Source: Cristatella mucedo
Taxonomy: Eukaryota; Bryozoa; Phylactolaemata; Cristatellidae
Direction of reading: 5' to 3'
NCBI GenBank assembly: GCA_009760855.2
Contig: WPIO01000009.1
Location: 775,001-839,000 of the forward strand
DNA: 64,000 bases
A program made the translations under genes and the position numbers. Positions 10,620 to 23,900 of the stretch are shown piece after piece (the stretch's first letter is position 1; each line of letters opens with the position of its first letter). The notes beneath the pieces are model-generated. The model did not search any database. It saw nothing but the letters and a program-made list of their open reading frames with translations, and had not been told where the DNA came from.

Positions 10620-12267
10620 GCGTCACTGTGAATCTCTTTTAGTGGTCATCAGGCCTGTTATAACTCCATCAGCCAGACTTAACGCTTGCTTTTGGAATCC
10701 TCGCTCAATGTGCAATAAACCTCTGGTAATGAGCGACCTTATTTCTGAAAATGGTATCGACCTGCTCGCCCTAGCTGAAACTTGGGTAAATCGATAAACT
10801 GCCCGACAATTAAAGATCCTACCCCATCTGGTTTCTCATTCTTTCACATCCCTAGATCAATCAAAACTGGAGGTGGAGTTGCTATTATCGTATGCGCGAA
10901 ATTCAACTGTACTGCTCCTACGTTGCATTGATCTGCTGCTGCCATGCATAACTAACATAATTAATATGTCATTAGCCTCAGGTCATGTCCCAAAACCTTT
11001 CAAAAAAGCTGTAGTCAGGCCTCTTCTCAAGAAAGCAACACTAGACCAAGATAACCTGAGCAACTACCGCCCAGTCTCCCTTCTACCATTCCTATCAAAG
11101 ACACTGGAACGGGTCGTGGCAGACCAGCTGAACTCATATATCGAAACCTCACACCTTGCTAGTAAGTTCCAGTCTGGCTTTAGAGCTAATCACTCCACAG
11201 AGTCAGCATTACTTAGGGTATACAACGACCTACTTAGGAATGCAGATATACGTAAAGTGTCTCTGCATGTTTTTTTCGATCTCTCGGCAGCTTTTGATAC
11301 TATCGATCACAAAGTTCTTCTCGAGCGCCTCTCACCTCGCCTGGGAATCACTGGCAGGCACTGATCTGCAATGGTTCAGGTCCTATCTCTGCAGCATATC
11401 TCCTGTTGAATCAGCTCGAAATCTGGGTGTCTCGTTCCCAAGTGACCTCTCGTTAGACGACCACATCAGGTCCACAGTCAAATCTGCCTACTTTCAGCCA
11501 GATAATATTGCTAAAATTCGGGCTGGTTAATGTCAGGATACCACGTCTAAGTTGGTCCATGCAGTCGTGACATCCCGTCCTGACTTGTGTAATTCACTGC
11601 TTGCTTGCCTACCGGCATGTGCAATCAGGCGATTGCAGATGGTGCAAAATTCTGCAGCTAGGCTTGTCTGTCGTGAGCGTTGCAGTGGCCACACCACACC
11701 ACTTCTCGCCGATCTGCATTGGCTACCAGTCAAGCAACGGATTGACTTCAAGGTTTTGTCGCTCACTTTTAGGTCACTTCATTCTATGGCTCCAGCCTAT
11801 CTCTCAGATATACTACCCCATCAGGCCAAGCATCGTACCATCCGCTTTTCAGAATCCAACAGTCTACAAATACCTCGTACAGACCTTGAATCCTTAGGAG
11901 ACCGTGCATTTAGTTTGTATGCTCCCAAAGCCTAGAACTCCCTCCCGACCTGCGTCAGAACATCCCCTGACCTGACCACATTTAAAAAGAGCTTAAAAAC
12001 ACACCTATTTAGGACAGCATTTAGCGGGTCCCTGCGATTCGTCCTTCTTGTGCTTATGCGTGATTGAAACTGGGCATGCTGCCACTAACCGAATTTGCAT
12101 GCTGACCTTGCACGTCACCCCTAACCATGTTATTCGTGTTGTTTATCAAGCTTGATATTACTCAGCATTCAATCGCGTTTCCCTTTGCAGCAAATGCAAA
12201 GCGCCTAGAAAGAGATTGAGTTCTCTGTGGGTGCTTTATCAAGTGCCTTATTATTATTACTATTACA
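10620..12267 (+). pseudogene. LINE family A (CR1/L2-like), internally deleted copy
   Basis: A degraded non-LTR retrotransposon. An endonuclease-like remnant (SDLISENGIDLLALAETWVN, about 10730-10795) jumps directly into reverse transcriptase at about 10910. The RT fingers and palm are recognisable (SNYRPVSLLPFLSKTLERVV, FQSGFRANHSTESALLRVYN, FDTIDHKVLLERL). At about 11388 the sequence skips to a point well past the catalytic YADD box, so the active site is deleted. The C-terminal domain (FSLYAPKA, near 11912-11935) ends with a stop. The 3' UTR (AAAGCGCCTAGAAAGAGATT and GGGTGCTTTATCAAGTG) and ATT-rich tail end near 12267. Compare the fuller copy at 37590-40317. Confidence 0.85.
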
Positions 12268-12331
12268 GGCGAATAGGAACGTATGCTTGTATGGCATGCG
12301 TGCATGTAAATTATTATATGTATATGTACTA

Positions 12332-13867
<1,536 letters not shown>

Positions 13868-14021
13868 ATGCGTCACAAATTGTGCTATTGCAGTTACTAT
13901 TCGTTCCCGGAAGCGACAAGCGGGACACACGAGGACTGCCGCGGGGACAAGAATGTTACGAGCTTATATTCGGGGGAAACTTCGGAGAGCGACGCGTCAT
14001 TTTCAGATGACTCGTTAACGG
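13868..14021 (+). CDS. Exon 1 (coding) of a small membrane-protein gene
   Basis: The acceptor-like GAAAACAG| is followed immediately by ATG. The frame reads MRHKLCYCSYYSFPEATSGT, continues through an acidic Ser/Asp-rich part (SESDASFSDDSLTG) and ends in phase 1 at the donor CGG|GTAATC (GT at 14022). The ATG is taken as the start because the upstream candidate exon does not match in phase. The cluster of aromatic and Cys residues at the N-terminus is followed by a polar low-complexity region. I do not recognise a family. Confidence 0.48.
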
Positions 14022-14194
14022 GTAATCATGCAGCCGTCGTTCAGACGTACGCCTGCCGAACGAAACGTTACTAGATGCTGAGCGGGTGCTTTTAATATTT
14101 GCAAGGAAGTAGTTTTGAGCTTCATCAGCAGCTTTATATATCGTTATACTTCCGTTTTGCAAAGAGAACCGGAACTTATTTATTTTCCTTTTAG

Positions 14195-14373
14195 AATGCG
14201 ATTATTCAGATTACAACGAGGTTCCACGGTCGCGGAGAAAATCGAAGCGTCATGCAATTGAGTGCCATTTGACATGCAAGTTGAATACTGGCCATAGCTG
14301 CATGCAGAGAGACACTGAGAAGGAACCGCTTAATGCTCAGGATGCTACATCTCTTTCGGCTTCAATAAAGTCG
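14195..14373 (+). CDS. Exon 2 of the small membrane-protein gene
   Basis: The acceptor CCTTTTAG| ends at 14194. Two bases complete the split codon from 14021. The frame reads CDYSDYNEVPRSRRKSKRHA, then IECHLTCKLNTGHSCMQ, then a Ser-rich end. The basic RSRRKSKR run lies on the N-terminal side of the membrane segment in the next exon, as expected for a cytoplasmic juxtamembrane region. The donor TCG|GTACGT at 14374 leaves phase 0. Confidence 0.5.
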
Positions 14374-14451
14374 GTACGTAGGTCTGCAAGTTGCTTTTAA
14401 GGTTCGCTTAAACGATCCAGCTTGTATCTGACCATCTCTCCAACTAGCAAG

Positions 14452-14673
14452 ATCTTCAAAGAAATGTGGCTAAGGGCATTAGCAATCATCATAATAATCG
14501 GAGGAGCTTCCCAAGTTTGCCATACAAACGTCGCACAAGACTTTAATGTAAATGTAACTTCCGAAGAGTCAAGGGGTGGCGATTTGCTTAGTTTCTCTGA
14601 TTCTCATACTTTTTATGGGAATCAGATAAGCATGTGCTCACTTATCAGTCACTATGAGAGTCCATTATGTCAG
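14452..14673 (+). CDS. Exon 3 with a transmembrane segment
   Basis: The acceptor TAGCAAG| ends at 14451, phase 0. The frame reads IFKEMWLRALAIIIIIGGAS and then a polar region (NVNVTSEESRGG) with a potential N-glycosylation site (NVT), ending SHYESPLCQ at the donor CAG|GTAGGC (14674), phase 0. The hydrophobic LRALAIIIIIGGA run is a single membrane span or signal anchor. Together with the basic exon 2 this suggests a type II membrane protein. Confidence 0.5.
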
Positions 14674-14851
14674 GTAGGCTAACGTGAATAATATGCTATA
14701 TCATAACTTGCTCTTGGTGGCAGCAGTTACCCAAGAAATTGCAGAGGCATTATGCTTCTGATTAAAGAACTATAGTTATAGTTAAGAATAGGAAAACTGA
14801 GGGTAAATTACTTTGAATAAATTATTGAAAATAACTGAAATCTGTCCAGAG

Positions 14852-15010
14852 ACATTAAAAAGAGTAGCTGAAAAGTGCGGCCGAGGGCCTCCGCATTTGA
14901 AATTGGCGATTACGAACAGAGGATGTAACCGGGTCAACTGCCAAAGAAATTGCTTCATGCTTAGGACACTTGCCGTTCTGGCCTCATTATGCATAGGACC
15001 GAAAGGTTAG
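14852..15010 (+). CDS. Possible last exon, Cys-containing
   Basis: The acceptor TCCAGAG| ends at 14851, phase 0. The 52 codons run TLKRVAEKCGRGPPHLKLAI to NRGCNRVNCQRNC and a hydrophobic tail (LRTLAVLASLCIG), ending TAG at 15008-15010. The closely spaced cysteines suggest disulfides in an extracellular part. The immediate downstream neighbour is LINE DNA, so this exon is the natural end of the gene. The acceptor is not strong. Confidence 0.4.
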   Translation, partial: TLKRVAEKCGRGPPHLKLAITNRGCNRVNCQRNCFMLRTLAVLASLCIGPKG

Positions 15011-15221
15011 AAGGAAATGACAGCCAACCAACTCAAATATGGCTACATACAAGTGAAAGCCAGAGTAGAGGCACAATGCACATTATACTACTTTTACCGA
15101 TGATGACCACTCTATCAAAGAACACTGGCGGTAGCAGAGGCAGCATTTTGTCCGGCAACTTTGCAATTCCACATCTTAAGATCAGATCAATGAGCACCTG
15201 CCAGTTAATAATGGTAATGAT

Positions 15222-15838
15222 AATAGTACATATGTATAGCACCATAAGCGAACCTATTCTCTTTCTAGGCACTTACATATGCTGTAAGGGATGCATGATC
15301 GAATGATTAGAGGAAGCATGCTCCATGTCATCAAGAATAACATGGTTAGAGGTGACATGCACAGGGCCGGCATGCAAATATGATTAGTGACAGCAAGCCC
15401 AGTGTCAGCCCGAGTGAGCGCACAAATAAAAGACGCACTAAATGCTGCCATAAAAAGACGCGTTTTTAACTTCTTTTTAAATGTCAAGTCAGGGAATGTC
15501 GTGTAGTCACTCGGGAGTGAGTTCCTGGCTTTGTTAGCATACGGATTAAAGGTACGATCTCCAAAAGATTTGAGGTTCGTACGAGGTGTAACTAAACAAT
15601 TTTAATTCAGAAAAGTGGGTGTTACGAGGCCTTGCCTGGTGGGGGAGTAGTTTTGATAGGTTGGCTGAAGTTAGAAAATGAAGGAACCTAAAAGTGAGTG
15701 ACAGAACTGTCCTTGTCAATGTCGGTCCTGATCGGCTTGATTGGGAGCCAATGCAGGTTGGCAAGAAGTGGTGGGATGTTGCAACTGTGCCACTAACGTC
15801 AGAGAAGCCGAGCAGCAGAATTTATTTTGCACCCATTG
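15222..15838 (-). mobile_element. LINE family A 3' fragment, minus strand
   Basis: This is the reverse complement of the family A C-terminal domain and 3' UTR (compare 11680-12255). It reads back from the 3' end (CTTTCTAGGCACTTAC, near 15260) to a C-terminal region at about 15838, with several stops and indels. No (ATT)n tail remains at its 3' end. Confidence 0.75.
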
Positions 15839-15867
15839 TAAGTGTCCCCATTGCACACACCGGTAGA

Positions 15868-16200
15868 TCAGCAAGCATTGACCATGAAACTAGCCCTGTA
15901 CAGGTATGGATGGAGATTTCCAGGACTTTTAATAATGGCTAACATTGCTTTCCATGTGATGCAGTAATTCTTCTCTGGACCACTGAGAACTTTACTGAAA
16001 TAAACCACCACCTGCTTATGCCCATCCTTGAACTGGGAATGCCCACTGTCATTCCCATAGTTGCCAGCATCGATGTCCGGTATATAAGGAACGGACTGGT
16101 CCTGAAAATTCAGGTCACACATAGTTGCCAATGCTTGCATCAATTGTTTGAAAGCGGTCAGCTGATGTCGAGAATTCTCACATTGCACCATTTTCCATAA
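15868..16200 (-). pseudogene. Ty3/gypsy RNase H fragment
   Basis: The minus-strand translation contains DIDAGNYGNDSGHSQFKDGH, then KQVVVYFSKVLSGPEKNYC and ITWKAMLAII. This matches the RNase H subdomain that follows Ty3/gypsy reverse transcriptase (D-A-S-x-x-G ... V-x-Y-x-S-x-x-L-x-x-x-E-x-N-Y), with the first catalytic Asp context changed. The fragment of about 107 codons sits between two minus-strand LINE pieces, with no LTRs visible nearby. Confidence 0.7.
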
Positions 16201-16207
16201 GATGATA

Positions 16208-18650
16208 AAAATAATGCACTTGATAAAGCGCTCTCAGAGAACTCAATCTCTTTCTTGGCGCTTTACATTTGCTGTAAAGGAAACACGATCGAATGGTGAG
16301 TCGTACATTGCTTGATCAACAACACGGATAACATGGTTAGGGGTGACATGCACAAAAGTCAGCATGCAAGTGTGGTCAGTGGCAGCATGCAACAGTGTCA
16401 GCACGCGTAAGTACAAAAAGGGCGAATCACAGGGACCCACTAAATGCTGCCATAAATAGGTGCGTTTTTAATTTCTTTTTAAATGTGGCCAAGTCAGGGG
16501 ATATCTTGACAGAAGTCGGGAGTGAGTTCCAGGCTTTGGGAGCATACGAGCTAAATGCATGGTCTCCAAGGGATTCGAGGTTTGTACGAGGTATTGGTAA
16601 ACAGTGATGGAGGGGAGAAGCTATGGAAGCCAACCCCATTGCAAGACGCCGTTTGTATATGGTTAAAACCGAAAGCTATGCACCTGTCCTGCATGCCTCA
16701 GTGTCGGCCAGTCAAATACAGCTGCTACCTTATCCTTATCTGTGTAGACGTGAAAGCCTAGATTGTGCGATCACATCAGCAAGAGGGATAGTATAAACCG
16801 TAAAAATAACCGAACTAAGTACAGAGCCCTGAGGTACACAGTACTCGAGTGACTCGTCAGATGATCTTTTTTTCCATTCACATCAATGCTCTCCTGCTGA
16901 GATAGGACCAGAACCACTGTTGTGCTGTGCCAGTGATGCCCAGATGTGATGAGAAGCACTCACGAAGGACTTGGTGATCGATAGTATCAACAGCTTTCGA
17001 AAGGTCAAGCAAAACAAGCAGAGGGACTCTACCCAAGTCTTTATTCCTAAGAAGGTCGTTATGCACCCGAAGCAATGCTGACTCAGCGGAGTGACTGTCT
17101 CTAAAATCAGACTAGAAATAACTAGCGAGGTTTGAAGTTTCAATAAATGAGTTCAACTGGTCTGCCACAACTCATTCCAGTCTCTTTGATAGTAGCGATT
17201 GAAGGGAGACTGGGCGGTCATTGCTCAAGTTCTCCTGATCTAGTTTTACTCTCTTGAGTAGCAGCATTGACTACAACCTTTTGGAAACGTGCTGGGATAT
17301 GAAGTGAGGCTAATGACGTATTGATGACGTTAGCTATGCATGGCGCAGCAGCAGATCTTCATCGTTGAAGCAGGGCAGTGGGTATATGGTCTAGTGGACT
17401 AGTTGTCTTCTTCCATTGGAATATAAACTTCAGGCTGAGGTCATTTTTTTCCTCCTTGAACCTAGACTCTACAGAGAATTGAGGGACAGGAGTCCAGAGG
17501 TGATGCTGGACTCTCTGATCTTGCCTATCTTTTTGACACAGAAGCTAGAGTAGCGATCAGCTAGATCACTGCAAGGATCACTAGGTGAGGACCTAACCTT
17601 GGAGCGATTGAGGGGATGGTTGATCGGAGATATGTGAATTTTTAGATTGTGCATCTAGGATTCAACAATATTTGTATAGAAGCTAGACTTGACCTTTTCT
17701 AGGATAGATTGGTATGATTTACAGTAATGTAATGTATCTCCGTCTGTAACTCCACAAAGCCACAGAGACTATGTGGGTGTTACATAGGAGAGTTTTGTAT
17801 AGCACACTCACAGCCTAAGCTGTAGTAGTCCTCATATGCCTGTCAAAAGTCGGTCAGTCCAGATCGTTTGACTGCTTTTTCAAGCTCCCGCTTCGTAGAC
17901 CTAGCTAGCTCTGTCTGCTATATCTGCTGTAAACCACAGGCTGTCTAGGCGAGGACGCACAGTGTGCTCAATGGGAGGTAAACACTCATCAATCGTATTA
18001 GCTAGTGTGTCGAGTTGTAGCATTCTACCAATTATGACAAGTTGGAAGGAGGATCGAGCAGCACGGGCGAAGAAGATATTCTTGCCCATACAGTATTGAT
18101 GTCAAGGCTCTTGAGGTTTCGCGATTCACAGGTGACTTTATGTTTAGAGGATGGCACACGCGATAACCTGTATATGAGATTTGCATGTGGTAAGATAAGC
18201 AGAATCTGGTAATATTAGGGAATGATAGCATGCAGCTGTAGGAGAAAATTTTGTCGAGTGTGTGATCCTTGATGTGGGAAGGGTCATGTACATTAACCAC
18301 AAGAGAAAATGAATCAGTCAGTGGACGAAATTTGGTGCTGAAGACGTCAGATAAGTTATCAAAATGAATGTCGAAATCACACGTAACGAGGTAAGATCGA
18401 TTTCTTGCACGCAGAATCGAAATGAATAAGATGAATCTGAGATAAAGGAAGACTTGGTACCTGGGGAACTGGAGACCACCACCACCATTAGTAGCTTGTT
18501 GTCGGGTGAACTCAAAACAATAGATTCGAAAGACTGCTTCGAGGGGACTGCAAACGGCTTGAAATTGAAGGATGGACGAGCCTGTAATTATAGTGACTCC
18601 ATCTCTAGTTTTGATTCATCTAGGGATATGCCTGCAGCTTGCTGATGTTA
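16208..18650 (-). pseudogene. LINE family A, long minus-strand copy
   Basis: It runs on the minus strand from the 3' UTR (reverse complement of GCGCCAAGAAAGAGATTGAG at about 16240-16262) through the C-terminal domain (NLESLGDHAFSSYAPKAWNS), RT pieces (DTIDHQVLRECFSSHLGITG near 16930-17000) and the N-terminal RT region (SDPCSDLADRYSSFCV). It ends in an endonuclease-like remnant (about 18020-18515). There are many stops and frameshifts. A family B 3' end is nested at about 17719-17815. Confidence 0.75.
17719..17815 (-). mobile_element. LINE family B 3' end nested in family A
   Basis: The bases TAATGTAATGTATCTCCGTC and CCACAAAGCC are the reverse complement of the family B 3' end (compare 31085-31165 and 39590-39650), including the ACATT-type tail. 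It interrupts the minus-strand family A copy. Confidence 0.72.
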
Positions 18651-18654
18651 CCAC

Positions 18655-18752
18655 CAATCATTTGGTAATGCTTTCTATGCAGCATCCGTAAAGTGCCTAG
18701 AAAGAGATTCAGTCATCTGAGGGTGCTATACAAATATATATTATTATTATAA
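18655..18752 (+). mobile_element. LINE family A 3' end, plus strand
   Basis: GTAAAGTGCCTAGAAAGAGA then GGGTGCTATACAAA and a (TATTAT)n tail match the family A 3' terminus. Only about 100 bp remain. Confidence 0.75.
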
Positions 18753-20973
18753 TGAAAGGAGAAGCTGTCGCAGCCTCCACAGCACCATGGACGAGCGAAA
18801 CCTGAGCACGTAAGAGCTGCATGAAAATCTCCGATCTTGCTAGTGTTCCAATAGCTTGCTTATTCGTTTTCTCCTATGAATCGGAACAATCATGTGCAGT
18901 CTACTAAACTTCAATACACTCAAAGAGTAGAATGTCGCCTAGACTGCCTCGAAGTGGAAGTAAGCAATATTTGATTACAATCGGCACACGGAAATATTAG
19001 GCGGTGACCAGGACTTAACTAAGGAGAGGGTCACGTCTTGACATTTTTAGAGGCAGCCGATTATAAGAGGTCTGAAAATGCACGTGAGACGGCTACCTCT
19101 CGAAAGCCCCTTTGAGATAGGTCCGCCGAGGGAAGGGTCTACTGCTGATATGGCAGGTCAGGTCCTCCTTATGCCTGTGTGGTTAGCGACGCAGGAAAAT
19201 GGAGAGCCGAAGAATCAAAACGATTAAAATAACATTTTAAAATAAGTAAAGCTGCATTTTTAATAATAGTAAGTTTTCTGTCATTGTTTTTTAAAGTTCA
19301 TGGACAAAAAGGTCTGCTGTTCTGCTCATCGCTAAATTTGTTACCTCGAGGGGCGTGCAATCTCGACACCCAGAGGCAGATCTGGAAGCTTTTTAATGTA
19401 AAGGGTAAGGACCAGCAAGTAATGAACAGTTATATCACAGAATAATAGTGTTGATTCGATACGAATTCGGCGGTTGCTCAATGAGTTAAAGTGGGACATA
19501 ATTTCGTCATTAATGACTTTGTGGGGCATGAATAAGGAAGGGGCAGCTTAGATCGAAGCTTCGCTATAGGGAGACCCTTGCTCAGCAACTGACTCGAGCA
19601 CAGGTTTTTGTGGGCCAGTGCTGTCCCGATTTGGCAAGGGTCTGTTTCACGGCACTCAAAACAGGCCTAAAGCTATAAGCTGTATGACAATTGCATGCTC
19701 GAACCAAAATCTCTGTATATAGCGTGACTTCAGTGTATATTGTAATTGTAGTTGGGTGCCGAGCAGCAACAATATTGCCTGCTTCGGTCGTATCGGCTCA
19801 TACCTGCTGGTCTTTTGTATTCAAGTCCAAGAGCAGGGAATAACTCCCACTCAAGCGGTCTGCCCTGGTTTTGCAGCTAATGAATCTTGTCTCAGTTTTC
19901 TGTACCGTAAGAACTGTCGCTGTAACCTTAGCGTCTACCGATCGCGAACAGTCTTTTTAGAACCGCTTTGCTAGACTACCGGGCCACTAAGCTATAAGTA
20001 CCCACAATTTTGGTATGATTACTTGACCAATGTAATCTGATAACTGGCGAATACCCTGCTTGCAGGAGTACTCGAAAGTTTGTCAATGTGAAATGACTGT
20101 ATAGCTCTTTACTGTTCATATGCAATGATATATTCTGTGTACACATATGCTGGAAAGGAAGCGTGCATTATTAACCCCGTGCACAATTTTAGCATGCACG
20201 AATGCACACAGAACAACTCACATGGGCGTAGCAATGGCTTTGAGATACAAGTGGAGTTTTAGCTTTAAAAAAAAGATTTTCGAGTCAGGGGCTGTCGTGA
20301 TTTCAATCGGTAGTGAGATCCAGGCTTTAAGAGCATGTGAACTAAAGGGATATTGTCTAAAAGATTTGAGATTTTTAGAAGCATAGCCAAGCGATTTAGT
20401 GTAATCAGTCGATATAAATATTATGTTATTCTCCTCGTCTTCTTAATGGGGCTACGAAGTATAAAGCTTTTTAGGCGTGCAGAGGCAACCATTAATTACA
20501 GGTAAGCCAGTCCAAGTAGAAAAAATAATGCCACAGACTTTGGTAAGTACTTTTTCCAAGAAAACTTGTCAAATGTTATTTACACAGGGAACACTACTCA
20601 TGAGCTCCGTTAGGTAAGTTTAGTAAGCACTTATAATAGTTAATGTCCGATCGTTAATTCGCAGTTGGAGGAAGCAGGTGAGCATCAGATGCTACTGATC
20701 TCATTCTATCCGGTGGTTTAACTGCATAGATAGGGCTGGATAGAAGCTGTCTGATAAGTTTGTTCTTCCTTAATTTCAGCTCAATGTTCTGATGAACTGT
20801 AGTAGAACTGCCACTCGTAGAGCTTTGCTATGGTACTCTAGTGTACACTGACAGCTGGTTGTTCGTGATGCTTACTGGCTACGTATTCTGTAGGCAACAG
20901 TACTTGCCACGCTACTCGTATAAACTGTGATGAACGCGAGCATGCAATGGAAGTAAAGATTTTACATTTTTAG
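18753..20973. other. Unassigned host DNA
   Basis: No coding exon is supported. Apart from a minus-strand LINE scrap at about 20240-20390, I see no recognisable repeats or RNA genes. It probably contains the promoter or an intron of the gene whose long exon starts at 20974. Confidence 0.4.
20240..20390 (-). mobile_element. LINE family A C-terminal scrap
   Basis: This is the reverse complement of the family A segment encoding the F-x-x-x-A-x-x-x-W-N-S-L-P region. TCGGTAGTGAGATCCAGGCT (about 20308-20327) parallels GTCGGGAGTGAGTTCCAGGC at 16516-16535. Highly diverged. Confidence 0.6.
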
Positions 20974-23900
20974 CACCGTGAAGGGCACGTTCGATCGTCG
21001 TTCGACTGTGACAGCGAGTCCAGCACAGTGAAAGAAGACTCGGCTGCTGAGACCTGCACGTGGAGCGACGATCCAACGATAGAACCAGGTGCACGGCCAC
21101 AGGCCATCCCATTGGAGATGTCGAGGGCGTGTCGAAGTTCTTTCTCTGCTGCAGGCGATGGCAGTGCAGCTGTGGTGGCTGACGATGGTGCCAACGGAGT
21201 TCGTTCAGCAAGCATTTATAGCTGCTCCTCTTGGGAGAATTCTGCTGCTGACCAAATGTCTTCCCCAAGCCTGACGAGCATGCAGCAGGATAGTCTTCGT
21301 TTAAAGATTGATGTGCTCGAGTCGAACCAACCAATCGCTGACGAAAAAGCATGTGACAGCAGCCTAAGCTGCTGCGAAGCTGAGCTTTTGGTGCTGGCCA
21401 ACGTGTCCGATGTCCTTCCTCCCAACACCATTGGTGTCGAAGAATCGTCGCCAAAGCGCTTACCAGTCGCTGCCCTGGAAACCGGTGCCGCAGTTTTACC
21501 TTCAGCGGCTCGTTCGGCAGATGCAATTGCTGGAACTGACGAAAAGGCGGCCGAAAAAAATCACATACAGATGGAGCACTGCAGCGGTGGACCGCCGAAT
21601 ATTGAAACTGCTGTTGCGTATAGCAGCGGTAGTGAACATACCGTATACAGTAAAGACAGTGAGCCTGGCGAGCTTGGAAACGGGAAGGACAATGACGGTG
21701 TGCCTATGCTTACCAATATTGGTATACGACCTGATCGATCTTCGGAGGCTACTATCTCGGCAACAGATGGCACCTCGCTTGCTTCGTGTACGGGAATAGA
21801 AATCGTGGCTTCTTTCGATTTTAAGGCTGCAGAGACAAATTGCAACACAATCATTCCCCATGAAAGAAAATGTTCTGCTGAAAGATATCAAGTGGAGCGA
21901 CTCGCCTCCGTGGAATACCGGAATCTAGTCGACCAAGACATTCCGGACATGCTGACTGAAAAATCAATAGAACCGGACGCCGTGAATAGGTTTGCAGGGA
22001 GTATGAATTCCCTACCTACCTCTGAGACTGCGTTCCATTGTATGAACTCCAAACGCGACGAGTCGTTCTGTGACTTAAATTTACCGAGCGAGGCTATTGG
22101 AGAACCAGAATCCAATTTGACTGACCCAGGGAGCTGTGAAGCAACCTTAAAAGCCAGCGTATTGCTAGCCTCTGACCAAAAAACTCTGATTTTGGAGGCG
22201 GTCAACGATAAAGAGGTTGTAACAGGTGACGAAATGAGTTCGGAAAAGTTGCAAAGGGTGCTAAAAAATGACAATCATTCGTACTCAGAAGAAAGAAGGG
22301 CCTGCAAAATTTTAACTGCTTCGGTACCTACCGATGCTGTTACCTCAGCGAACACGCTTGAAAGTGATAGGCAGGCTTATAGTGTCGGGCGTACTGGTAG
22401 CGAGGTCTTGGCGAGCAGCGATTCAGAAAAGATTCAGCAGCATTTAGCGGCCCTAAAGTCGCATGTTCGCATAGGATTTGTGCCTGACTTTGCAGACGAC
22501 AGTGCCAGTGCCGACGTAGTAAAGCTGGTCAATGGCAACCATTCATTCGCTAGGCTTGGTGCCAATAGCAACGAAGTCACAGCTCGTTCTACGATTGTGG
22601 AGTGCAGAGTATGTACAAGCAGCTTCGAGAGTGAAGGCTGCCGTGCTTTACAAGGCGATGGAGGAAAAACTATGCACTATGACGTCACATCGGAGGTGAT
22701 AGCAAGCACCGCTGCTGACTTCGGCTTGCCTCCATGTAGGTCTGAAGACGCAAAGCATTTGTCCAATTATGGAGGATCTCATAACTCGCCGACGGCCAGT
22801 CGGCAAGAGCCTAATGCACCGGAAACGCAACACGATTTCGCGGCTTTAAGCAGCAGAATTCAGCAGCTTCTGTTGGAACAGCTGAGTAGGGTTAGAGAGA
22901 GTCCAATCGCTGATGGCTTTCTCGAGGCTGACGGAAGTGGACGTGGGTCGCTTTTGCAGGTGTCAAGTGAGCATGACCTCATTCGATCCGAGTGCAACTT
23001 CGGCTTGCGAAGATGTATCTCTTTAGAAGTGCGTGAATGTTATGGACACAACTCTCGCGAGAATTACCCAAGGGAGCTTGAGCTCACGCTTAATCATAGA
23101 GGCTCTCTCGATTCGATAAAGCCGCCGTGCAAAGTTGTGGGTGATGACCTGAAACCAGATAACAATGCAGCGATTGATTGCCTCCGCACGGATTCGCCGA
23201 GGATGCTACCATCTCCAACGCAATCGGAGTCGTCCGGAGACGATCTGATTTTTGTATTTTTGGACCACTCCGCTGCAGGCCACCGCACGGCCGGCGAAGG
23301 AGCTACAGTCTACTCGACAGGCTGTACTCGTCCCCGTGTTCGACGTTGTCGTCGCTCGTCGACCGCGCACCGAGCTCGTAGAAGCCGACAGTTGCGACGG
23401 TCGAGCGCTCGCAGGAAGGGTGAGTGCTACGTCCATGTATGCAGATACAAATGCGATTTGCCTAGGCTCTCTGTTTGCACAGTCGGCGCTAAGACTGGCA
23501 GTCGGGCTCCTCGAGTCAATTATTTTTCAAAGAGGCTTTCTATCCAAAGCGAGAAATCGTTCAATGCCGTAATTAGCACAACGAAGGCGGGTATTTTGAG
23601 CACGAAATTAGCTGACCGTTCGGGACGCAGCTATTTGCAATTTGATCCCGTCGGCTGTGGCCAGGAGCCCACTCTTCCAAAAGAACCTAATGTCGACGGT
23701 GCATCCGTGATTGCGACGGCAGACTTTCTCAATAGCATCGGACAGCCCGATGGTGCAATGGCTACCAAAGGACATAGGCAGCTTTTTGTTAGAGATAATT
23801 TAACTCAAGTGGACAGTGTCTCTTCTGCATTGCATAGCAGAGCGACAGCGAGCATAGAACTATTCAGTCCGCCGGATTTTGTCATCGAAGCTGCTTGTGA

